Part shown: positions 1 through 5,372 of the stretch, piece after piece | How positions within the stretch are numbered: the stretch's first letter is position 1 | How the letters are laid out: each line of letters begins with the position of its first letter | Assembly: GCA_031278935.1 (NCBI GenBank) | Contig: JAITJK010000266.1 | Location: forward strand, 1 to 6,712 | Length of the DNA stretch: 6,712 bases | Direction: 5' to 3' | From: Spirochaetaceae bacterium | Lineage (GTDB): Bacteria > Spirochaetota > Spirochaetia > Treponematales > Breznakiellaceae | Position numbers and translations under genes: made by a program | The notes under the pieces: generated by a model | Database searches by the model: none | What the model was told of the DNA's origin: nothing | Seen by the model: the letters and a program-made list of their open reading frames with translations, nothing else

Positions 1-381
<381 letters not shown>

Positions 382-387
382 GTGGAC

Positions 388-425
388 TGAGGCGCAGGCG
401 GCACGAACGCCACCCGGATGCCTCA
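388..425. terminator. Possible bidirectional terminator hairpin between convergent genes
   Basis: In the 45-base gap between the two convergent stop codons, TGAGGC (388-393) pairs with GCCTCA (420-425). An inner stem GGCG (397-400) pairs with CGCC (408-411). On the plus strand it is followed by the AT-rich AATTATTTAT rather than a clean T run, and on the minus strand there is no T run. Position supports a terminator, but the structure is modest. Confidence 0.35.
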
Positions 426-426
426 A

Positions 427-2460
427 TTATTTATGGAGCGTTTTTTCCAGTTTATGATAATAACGCAACCGCGCTTCTAGCAGTTCGAGGAGGTCTTCAT
501 ACAACTGGATACGGGCCTTGGAGACGGTGTATATATACGAGCTGTTTTCCAGAACAATCCTTTCGCCAAAACGGGTGATAGTGCGGATTTTCGGTATGTC
601 GATAAAACGCAAGGGGGTAAGAATGAGGGTATAATGAGTGGGAATATAGCTGGCGTTCATCTTGAGGGCGGTCAGTTTTTCCCACTTTAAGCTGCGAATC
701 AGATAGTTCAATTCCTTGCGAAAGGTTTTGTTCAACTCGATTTTACGCTGAAGTTTCTCTCGTGTCAGCACGTCGGGACGGTCTATCGTCAATTCTGGCG
801 CCTGGTAACGCCGTAGTTCTTCAAAATTCTCGACAAGCCAGGATTGACGAAATTCCCTGTACGCATCGGAAATCGTACCATCCCCAAGAAACACCACATC
901 CTCCGCTTTGTCTGCGTCCCGTAAAAAGATAAACCGCCTTGAAGCCGTAAGGGTGTACTGGAACGGTTTTCCATCATATTTTTTGTATTTTTTCGTGAGC
1001 AGCGCAGTGAATTCGCGGGAAAGCCCTGCGAAGGCGTTTTCGGGGATTACCAAGGTTACGAGAAATACTTTCGGTGAACCACTTCTTCCGGGTACATAAT
1101 CCCGTTTGAGATAGGTCCACAGTTCCACAGGATAGAGCTTCAGTGTACACTGTTCACCCCGCCACCTTATACGAAAATCGCAGTCCCCCTCGAGGATATT
1201 AAAATTCGGGATACTATAGGAAAAATCCCGTTCTTTTTCCCCGTCATTCCATCGATACCCTTGATACGCTTTGTCCAACGACGGCCATCGAGTTCCCTCC
1301 TGTGGATTGATTTCGGCGAAACGGGTTTTCAAAATCGAGGGTTCACCAAAATACAGCGGAGCCGCTTTGAAGGTCCAGGTGTCATCAAAAATACCCTTAC
1401 TCCAGTAACCGGTTTTGCCCTGCGGGTTCCAACCGGCGACCCGCAGTTCCCGTGCACCGTTGCCTTGACCGTTCTGCAGGATGGTGATATGCCGGGTGAG
1501 GGTAGCCCTGCCGGTAAGGGGTATCCGTGGCTGAGGTCGCCAGTCCTCCGCCGGAAGCCCCCATTCGTTCAGATTGGAAAGATAATTCGTCCCCGGCAGG
1601 TCCGATTGGTAGGGCCTGTAGGTGTACTTGAAGAGCATAGGATCACAGCCTATAGTATCAAAGTCCGCAAGCCGGGTGTACATCTCCCCCGCATCGTTTA
1701 TGACGAACATCTTTGATGCACTGGCCGATAGGGATACCGCTTTGAAGGCGCCCCGTTCAGGCCCGATATAGTTTCGGGAAAAATCCACAGGAAGTCCGGT
1801 GTCAGCGTAACATATTTCCTGTCCATCCTCTAGCAGCACATAAGTTGTGGCGATTTCCATAGTGCCGTTGTGGTGCTGATTTCCGAAGGGATCCTCGTAG
1901 TAGAGTACCTGGGCGTTCCGTTTTCCCAGTGCCCAGGATCGGTTTTTTGCGGTACGCCCGTCCAGGTACAGTTGCTCTGCGTAGGGCCAGCCTTGCAGGT
2001 CAAGCCAGACATTGCTTTTATGGGCGATGTTTTTGTCAAAACAGTAACGGTAAAATCCGCCCTCATCCGACAGGGCAACCAGTTCGTCCGCGTCGGCGGA
2101 TAACTCTGCGATTCTTTTCGGCTTATTGAAACCGGGCCGCCAGGGATTATGTGGAAGGCCGGTTTTATCAAAAAGCCGCCAGACCGGCGGATCCGCAGCA
2201 CGGTCAATACGTTTGTACCATATAAGGCCGTCCCGCAGAATGTAATAATGGTAGGCGTTAAAGGTTTGGGTACGGGTTTTGATATACACCGCTTCAGGGA
2301 AGAGACCGTTTATGTCTTCCGTGGTATTACGGTCTATAGGCGTAGGCCCCGGTGGTTTCTCAGAATAGCTATCCTCTCCAAGATAGAGCGCCTTTGTCAG
2401 GGCACAGGAAGAGAGCAGGGTAAGCAGCCATAAGGCCAGGACTCGTCCTAGGGCGCGCAT
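427..2460 (-). CDS. Predicted 677-residue lipoprotein of unknown function, possible beta-propeller-like N-terminal half
   Basis: I do not recognise this family. The N-terminus is a lipoprotein signal: MRALGR, a hydrophobic stretch, then LLSSC with the lipidated cysteine at residue 19, which predicts a lipid-anchored mature protein of about 659 residues. The first half is rich in aromatic residues. It contains recurring strands with an acidic turn, a glycine and an aromatic: LRDGLIWYKR (~75), LSDEGGFYRY (~130), LLEDGQEICYA (~209) and VINDAGEMYTRL (~253). Such spaced strands suggest a beta-propeller-like fold, by inference only. Residues ~530-677 are mostly charged and helical (EFRQSWLVENFEELRRYQ, KLQRKIELNKTFRKELNYLI, and a closing LYEDLLELLEARLRYY). 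The start is the ATG at 2458-2460, with a purine-rich GGGGAAGAGAA at an acceptable distance upstream on the minus strand. No catalytic motif is visible. It is divergent from ssb and convergent with the CBM-containing gene. The coding call is firm; the function is unknown. Confidence 0.9.
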   Translation of the reverse strand: MRALGRVLALWLLTLLSSCALTKALYLGEDSYSEKPPGPTPIDRNTTEDINGLFPEAVYIKTRTQTFNAYHYYILRDGLIWYKRIDRAADPPVWRLFDKTGLPHNPWRPGFNKPKRIAELSADADELVALSDEGGFYRYCFDKNIAHKSNVWLDLQGWPYAEQLYLDGRTAKNRSWALGKRNAQVLYYEDPFGNQHHNGTMEIATTYVLLEDGQEICYADTGLPVDFSRNYIGPERGAFKAVSLSASASKMFVINDAGEMYTRLADFDTIGCDPMLFKYTYRPYQSDLPGTNYLSNLNEWGLPAEDWRPQPRIPLTGRATLTRHITILQNGQGNGARELRVAGWNPQGKTGYWSKGIFDDTWTFKAAPLYFGEPSILKTRFAEINPQEGTRWPSLDKAYQGYRWNDGEKERDFSYSIPNFNILEGDCDFRIRWRGEQCTLKLYPVELWTYLKRDYVPGRSGSPKVFLVTLVIPENAFAGLSREFTALLTKKYKKYDGKPFQYTLTASRRFIFLRDADKAEDVVFLGDGTISDAYREFRQSWLVENFEELRRYQAPELTIDRPDVLTREKLQRKIELNKTFRKELNYLIRSLKWEKLTALKMNASYIPTHYTLILTPLRFIDIPKIRTITRFGERIVLENSSYIYTVSKARIQLYEDLLELLEARLRYYHKLEKTLHK

Positions 2461-2663
2461 ATTACGGGTTCTCTTCCCCGTAAAAGCAGCTTAAACCCCA
2501 GGCCGAATTGAAAACCCGCCACGGTCAAGGCAGCCTGTTTCGTTGAAAGGAATCCGGATGAATCTATGAAAGAAAAAATGCGTGGGAACCAGGTCTGTCC
2601 GCTCCATTGATGCTCAATATGCATAGCGATCTTATGAGTACCATAAGACGCAAAAAGGTGCAA
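2448..2663 (-). pseudogene. Possible remnant of an outer-membrane protein gene (C-terminal fragment), or a spurious frame
   Basis: The frame runs from a TTG at 2661-2663, with an in-frame ATG at 2622-2624, to a TAG at 2448. It overlaps the first 13 bases of the lipoprotein gene. Upstream, the frame stays open only to a TGA at 2712-2714. The peptide ends in alternating hydrophobic and aromatic residues (ALTVAGFQFGLGFKLLL), like the last strands of an outer-membrane beta-barrel. An earlier stretch, LHLFASYGTHKIAMHIEHQW, is also strand-like. There is no ribosome binding site for either start, and an intrinsic terminator (2652-2676) overlaps its beginning, so it is not a complete gene as it stands. 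It could be a decayed gene whose 5' part was lost, or a chance frame. Confidence 0.3.
2631..2647. repeat. Short inverted repeat CTTATG-N5-CATAAG
   Basis: CTTATG (2631-2636) and CATAAG (2642-2647) form a perfect 6-bp inverted repeat with a 5-base spacer. It lies just downstream, in minus-strand terms, of the terminator hairpin at 2652-2676. The related sequence CCATAAGAC recurs at 2751-2759 inside another hairpin arm. It could be an operator or a small hairpin. Nothing shows which. Confidence 0.3.
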
Positions 2664-2676
2664 GCGGTACTTGCAC
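2652..2676 (-). terminator. Rho-independent terminator on the minus strand
   Basis: On the minus strand, GTGCAAG, a 5-base loop TACCG and CTTGCAC form a perfect 7-bp stem, followed after one C by five Ts (the AAAAA at 2652-2656 on the plus strand). This is the classic intrinsic terminator layout. It points left, so it would end a transcript coming from about 2677-2880, where no conventional gene is annotated. The same palindrome could instead be a protein binding site, but the T run favours a terminator. Confidence 0.6.
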
Positions 2677-2802
2677 GAAATCCATCGGGCCGGTGGTCGC
2701 CTAATCCTGCTTCAGGGTGTGATCAAAAGCTTGTGGGGAAGGAAGAACCCCCATAAGACAAAATAATTTCGCCGGATTAAAGCAGTATCCAGGAGCGTGC
2801 CG

Positions 2803-2808
2803 TATTAT
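2803..2808 (+). promoter_or_regulatory. Possible -10 element for ssb
   Basis: TATTAT at 2803-2808 matches the vegetative -10 hexamer at five of six positions and lies about 95 bases before the ssb start. No good -35 hexamer stands at the usual distance upstream, so this is only the best candidate. Transcripts from here would carry the leader hairpins at 2824-2865. Confidence 0.22.
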
Positions 2809-2823
2809 TAGTGCGTGGAAACC

Positions 2824-2865
2824 GGCCGGGATGCAGCCGAGCCGGCCTCCATGACCCGTGCATGG
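2824..2865 (+). other. Two consecutive hairpins in the ssb leader
   Basis: GGCCGG (2824-2829) pairs with CCGGCC (2842-2847) across a 12-base loop. CCATG (2849-2853) then pairs with CATGG (2861-2865) across 7 bases. They lie between the possible ssb promoter and its ribosome binding site, so they could shape translation or stability of the ssb message. They do not match a riboswitch class that I recognise. Confidence 0.35.
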
Positions 2866-2902
2866 GATCATGCCGGACTTTTATCTATATATTGAGGACG
2901 CT

Positions 2903-3331
2903 ATGAATAATCTCAATTCAATTTTAATCGAGGGCAATCTGGTCAAAGACCCTACGTTTCGTTCAACCCCTAAGGGTACGCCGGTATGTACCTTTAGCCT
3001 GGCTTCCAACCGGATTTACAAGAAAGAGACGGGCTTGGAAGAGGAGGTGAGTTTTTTCAATGTAGAGACCTGGGCGAAACTGGCGGAGAACTGTTACAAC
3101 CTGGGACACAAAGGCCGGGGGGTACGGATTGTGGGCCGGCTCAAGCAGGATCGCTGGAATGACGGTGAAGGAAAAGCCCACTCCAAAGTTACCATCGTGG
3201 CGGAACACGTAGAATTTAGACCTGAATTCCGGCGGGAGGAAGACCACGCGGCATTGAAAGCCCGGGTCATGGCCGAAGAAACCCAGGGACAATCTCCGGA
3301 AGTGGAAACCTACGAATCCATCCACTTCTAA
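2903..3331 (+). CDS. ssb: Single-stranded DNA-binding protein SSB
   Basis: The 142-residue product is a bacterial SSB, which coats single-stranded DNA as a tetramer in replication, repair and recombination. The OB fold fills residues ~1-106. It shows the family landmarks NSILIEGNLVKDP (5-17), a basic CTFSLASNRIY strand (29-39), FFNVETWAKLAE (51-62) with Trp57, KGRGVRIVGRLKQDRW (70-85) with Trp85, and the closing VTIVAEHVEF (96-105). A short charged tail (107-142) ends YESIHF instead of the usual acidic DDIPF tip that recruits partner proteins. The ATG at 2903 is chosen because GAGGA (2894-2898) lies just upstream and the family N-terminus begins here. The GTG at 2858 would add an unsupported 15 residues. 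The gene stands alone, without rpsF or rpsR, and its TAA stop is shared with the left end of the inverted-repeat element. Identification is firm. Confidence 0.95.
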   Translation: MNNLNSILIEGNLVKDPTFRSTPKGTPVCTFSLASNRIYKKETGLEEEVSFFNVETWAKLAENCYNLGHKGRGVRIVGRLKQDRWNDGEGKAHSKVTIVAEHVEFRPEFRREEDHAALKARVMAEETQGQSPEVETYESIHF

Positions 3332-3348
3332 CCACCACCTGCCGTGGA
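3329..3348 (+). repeat. Left terminal inverted repeat
   Basis: This is the left copy of the 20-bp inverted repeat. Its first three bases are the ssb stop codon TAA. Its CCACCACC (3332-3339) can alternatively pair with the local GGTGGTGG at 3364-3371, giving an 8-bp hairpin that could help terminate ssb transcription, although no T run follows. Confidence 0.8.
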
Positions 3349-3424
3349 AGCGTATTGGGACCGGGTGGTGGCGAGGGAATGGACGTAAGTCTCTTCGTTC
3401 TTCATGCAGAGCGTCGTGAGTTCT

Positions 3425-3499
3425 ATCGGAATTACGCGGCGGGACCGAGGCTAAGTGCGCCAGGCCTCCAGGGCGAGGGTCGGTAGCAACGATTCCGAT
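3425..3499. repeat. Nested palindromic core inside the element
   Basis: ATCGGAAT (3425-3432) is the exact inverse of ATTCCGAT (3492-3499). Inside it ACCGA (3444-3448) pairs with TCGGT (3480-3484). Further in, either AGGC (3448-3451) pairs with GCCT (3464-3467), or CGCC (3458-3461) pairs with GGCG (3472-3475). The symmetry means either strand can form an extended stem. This suggests a structured RNA or a REP-like module, not a coding sequence. Confidence 0.45.
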
Positions 3500-3585
3500 T
3501 TTGGGAAAATATGCCGCCCTTGCAAAGAACATACTCATTATAGCCAGCGCGTCTCGCAATGACCGCCGCCGTAGCAACCCGCTCT

Positions 3586-3618
3586 CTAACATCCAGCCCG
3601 GCAAGGGCTATGCCTCCA
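3586..3618 (+). repeat. Diverged direct repeat, copy A
   Basis: It begins CTAAC and ends TATGCCTCCA. It matches copy B (3687-3720) at about 24 of 34 aligned positions, with the last ten identical. It contains a neat hairpin, AGCCC (3595-3599) with GGGCT (3605-3609). Confidence 0.5.
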
Positions 3619-3686
3619 TGACCAGTGGCCTGTGGTGGGCATATTGGGACGAGCGACGGGACTAGTGGCGAGAGGTGATCTGCCTC

Positions 3687-3720
3687 CTAACCACCCGACC
3701 CGTTAGAGGTTATGCCTCCA
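3687..3720 (+). repeat. Diverged direct repeat, copy B
   Basis: This copy starts CTAAC, the complement of which contains the stop codon of the DUF115 gene, and ends TATGCCTCCA, running four bases into the right terminal repeat. CTAAC (3687-3691) and GTTAG (3702-3706) form a small hairpin. Copy A lies 100 bp to the left. Confidence 0.5.
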
Positions 3721-5363
3721 CGGCAGGTGGTGGTTATTAAAGGGTCGATTTCTAGGCGGACACGGGTCAGGAAAGAACGGTCCGTGGCGGGAGGACGACG
3801 GCCCCCGGCCCCAGCACATTCAGGAAAATGGGCCCACAAGTGATCGCTCTCGTCCAGCATGGTCTCCAAGACTGCGGTGTCCGGGGGCCTGGCGCCGGTG
3901 AGTAGGTCCCGCAGGCGCAGCAGGGCCGCTTGTTCCTGGGCGATAAAGGCCCCTACTGCGACTTCCCGATCCCGCGCATCGGGAAGCGGGGCCGATGGCG
4001 CCGGGGCCGAACCCTGAGGACCCTCCCGGGCGAGTATCTCTAAAGCGTCCTCCAGGGAGAGGGTCGAGAGTCCCAAGGGGAGGCCCAGGCCATATATATC
4101 GTGAATTCGAGAATCCCGGGCGAATTCCTGCTCAAACAAGTCTCGATAGGTCTTCATCACCGGATCCGTCCGTTGGGGAAGGCCCGACTTAGAACGAACC
4201 GCCCCGGTGCCAGGCCTGAAGGCCGTCTCCGCCATGAAAAGACCCCGCAAACGAGTATGTCGGGCCAGGGTATCCCGGTGCCCCGGGGTGGCGCGCGCGT
4301 GAAATCGGTCCAGCGTAAAGGAAAAGTCTAGGCCCGCGACGATGATGGGCCCCGAGGAAAGCCGCTGGGCTAAGGCCACCGCGGTAAGGCCCACCGAACC
4401 TAGGGGTGGAAAGGTTTCCGGGAGTAATCGGGCAGCTTTAAGGCGGGTGAAAAGGCGCAAGGGAGCCCAGGGGGTAACAAAAAGCCGTGGGTAGCCCCCC
4501 AGTACCTCCCGGGTAGCCGGCAGGGCCGAAAGATCCATAGCCAAGGGTATCTCCCAGGAACCCAAACCGATAAAGTCTCGGAGATTCCAGTGCTGGCTTT
4601 CCAGGGCCACCGCGAGATCCGGTCTGATATTCCGGTCTTTTAAGGCGGGTAAACAGGTGTCTACCGCAAGCAGCTTGAAAGGTCGCTCCGGTTCAGCCAG
4701 GACCGCGCCCCATGTGCGGTGTAGGCCGTCCAAAACACCGTCCAGGGACGGCCCCGCCCCCAGAACCAGCACCGGAGCAGCCCCCCACACACCTCTTTGG
4801 AGGACCGTAGTCCGGGCCAAAAGGGGCAGATTGCGGAAGGTGTTCCACAGATACCGTCGGCCCATGTGCACCAAGGTCATGGCGTTCCCCCAATCCAGAG
4901 CTATATCCCGGCGCAGGGCCTCTAGGATACGGGCGTATTCCGCCTCGTAGAGCTGCCAGCCTCCGGATACGCGAAGGGTTTCCAGTCGGCGGAACCGGCG
5001 GCTGCCCCAGGCGCGCTTAACCCAGGCGCAGACCCTCTCTGGGTCCCCGAACCGTAGGAGGCCCAGGGTCCGGTGGGTCTTCAGTAAGCCTTCCAGGGCG
5101 TTTTGGGACAGACCATAGAGCTGTTCGTCTAGCTCTATGGCGAGGATCGCCGAATCGGTGGGTATATGCTCAAGCAGCCATGCCAGGCCATAGCCATACA
5201 GGGGAGAAGGGCACACATAAAGGGTTCCCGCGTCCAAAGAAGCGGCCTGAACCGTCCGTTCCCCTTGGGCCACCGGGTCTATCCGGGAAAGAAGGGTCTT
5301 TCCCTTATAGGAAACCGAAAATCCCCGGCGGGCCTTCTCCTGCCGGGGCTGCTCATGGGACAT
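3687..5363 (-). CDS. DUF115 / MptE-like (Maf-type) putative glycosyltransferase
   Basis: The 558-residue protein carries a DUF115 (6-hydroxymethylpterin diphosphokinase MptE-like) domain at about residues 160-380. Landmarks are PVLVLGAGPSLD (197-208), LLAVDTCLPALKDRNIRPDL (231-250) leading to ALESQ, and GSVGLTAVALAQRLSSGP (322-339) followed by IIVAGLDFSF. In bacteria, relatives are the Maf motility-associated factors, which attach nonulosonic or related sugars to flagellin; the fold resembles sialyltransferases. The protein is probably cytoplasmic: it has no signal peptide or membrane segment. The N-terminal ~150 residues look like the extra domain common in this family. The ATG at 5361-5363 follows the stop of the upstream PPIase gene by 9 bases, so the two are almost certainly co-transcribed and perhaps translationally coupled. 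There is no strong ribosome binding site. The last 15 residues (544-558, TTTCRGG...GSGG) are encoded wholly by the right end of the inverted-repeat element, so the native C-terminus has probably been replaced. Family is fairly sure; sugar and target are not. Confidence 0.85.
   Translation of the reverse strand: MSHEQPRQEKARRGFSVSYKGKTLLSRIDPVAQGERTVQAASLDAGTLYVCPSPLYGYGLAWLLEHIPTDSAILAIELDEQLYGLSQNALEGLLKTHRTLGLLRFGDPERVCAWVKRAWGSRRFRRLETLRVSGGWQLYEAEYARILEALRRDIALDWGNAMTLVHMGRRYLWNTFRNLPLLARTTVLQRGVWGAAPVLVLGAGPSLDGVLDGLHRTWGAVLAEPERPFKLLAVDTCLPALKDRNIRPDLAVALESQHWNLRDFIGLGSWEIPLAMDLSALPATREVLGGYPRLFVTPWAPLRLFTRLKAARLLPETFPPLGSVGLTAVALAQRLSSGPIIVAGLDFSFTLDRFHARATPGHRDTLARHTRLRGLFMAETAFRPGTGAVRSKSGLPQRTDPVMKTYRDLFEQEFARDSRIHDIYGLGLPLGLSTLSLEDALEILAREGPQGSAPAPSAPLPDARDREVAVGAFIAQEQAALLRLRDLLTGARPPDTAVLETMLDESDHLWAHFPECAGAGGRRPPATDRSFLTRVRLEIDPLITTTCRGGITSNGSGG
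3717..3736 (-). repeat. Right terminal inverted repeat
   Basis: This is the exact reverse complement of 3329-3348. It lies inside the 3' end of the DUF115 gene and is translated there as the T-T-T-C-R-G run near the C-terminus. Confidence 0.8.
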
Positions 5364-5372
5364 GGAGGCGTC

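Larger units (their letters stand above)
2677..2871 (-). other. Structured intergenic segment: candidate small RNA or 56-codon small ORF ahead of a terminator
   Basis: No conventional gene fills this stretch, but it is not featureless. A hairpin pairs 2730-2738 with 2749-2757 (9 bp including one G-U pair read on the plus strand, 10-base loop). Around it, TAATCCTGC (2702-2710) pairs with GCCGGATTA (2771-2779) with one mismatch. A minus-strand frame, 2871 to 2701, runs from an ATG to a TAG and encodes 56 residues (MIPCTGHGGRL... ending AFDHTLKQD). It stops about 25 bases before the intrinsic terminator at 2652-2676. There is no clear ribosome binding site. The peptide has no motif I recognise. 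It may be an interspersed intergenic repeat, a small RNA gene or a small protein gene. Confidence 0.3.
3329..3736. mobile_element. MITE-like element with 20-bp perfect terminal inverted repeats (~408 bp)
   Basis: TAACCACCACCTGCCGTGGA at 3329-3348 is repeated as its exact reverse complement at 3717-3736. The match continues inward with 4 of 6 further positions. Both outer ends finish in TA, so the element can be read as 18-bp repeats starting ACCACC flanked by a TA duplication. That is the target choice of IS630/mariner-type elements and many MITEs. The interior has no convincing gene. It holds two diverged ~33-bp direct repeats about 100 bp apart (3586-3618 and 3687-3720), a second pair around TATTGGGAC (3352-3377 and 3641-3675), and a nested palindromic core (3425-3499). 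No transposase is present, so any movement would depend on an enzyme elsewhere. The TIRs are seen directly; mobility is inferred. Confidence 0.6.

Noticed and set aside
1261..1716. 151-codon plus-strand open frame
   Set aside because: It is antisense within the lipoprotein gene and has no recognisable domain or ribosome binding site; a shadow frame.
2658..2676. GTGCAAG-N5-CTTGCAC considered as an SOS (LexA) box for ssb
   Set aside because: It does not match the E. coli-type CTGT-N8-ACAG or the Bacillus-type GAAC-N4-GTTC operators. It is far from the ssb start, and the following T run on the minus strand fits a terminator better.
2858..3331. Longer ssb start at GTG 2858
   Set aside because: It would add 15 residues absent from the family, and no ribosome binding site precedes it. 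ATG 2903 has GAGGA just upstream and the normal SSB N-terminus.
3332..3371. CCACCACC / GGTGGTGG hairpin as a strong intrinsic terminator for ssb
   Set aside because: The stem is perfect, but the loop is 24 bases and no T run follows. It also competes with pairing to the right terminal repeat, so it is described only within the element.
3379..3486. 35-codon plus-strand frame MDVSLFVLHAERRE... inside the element
   Set aside because: It lies across the palindromic core, and its ribosome-binding-like GAGGGA directly abuts the ATG. Without conservation data it cannot be called a gene.
2963..3604. 213-codon minus-strand open frame (starting at a TTG) across the element and antisense to ssb
   Set aside because: Its right part is element DNA with strong inverted symmetry and its left part is the complement of the certain ssb gene. 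It is rich in Arg, His and Pro and has no ribosome binding site. The frame is probably open by GC bias, although copies of the element could be annotated as hypothetical proteins for this reason.
3687..3706. CTAAC ... GTTAG pair considered as an integron attC site (a chromosomal integron is known in Treponema denticola)
   Set aside because: The spacing is only 10 bases, far shorter than an attC site. The consensus ends fit poorly and no integrase gene or cassette array is present.
4657..4950. 97-codon plus-strand open frame and similar frames within 3995-5400
   Set aside because: These lie antisense to, or out of frame with, the GC-rich DUF115 gene and are rich in Arg, Pro and Ser, as expected for shadows.
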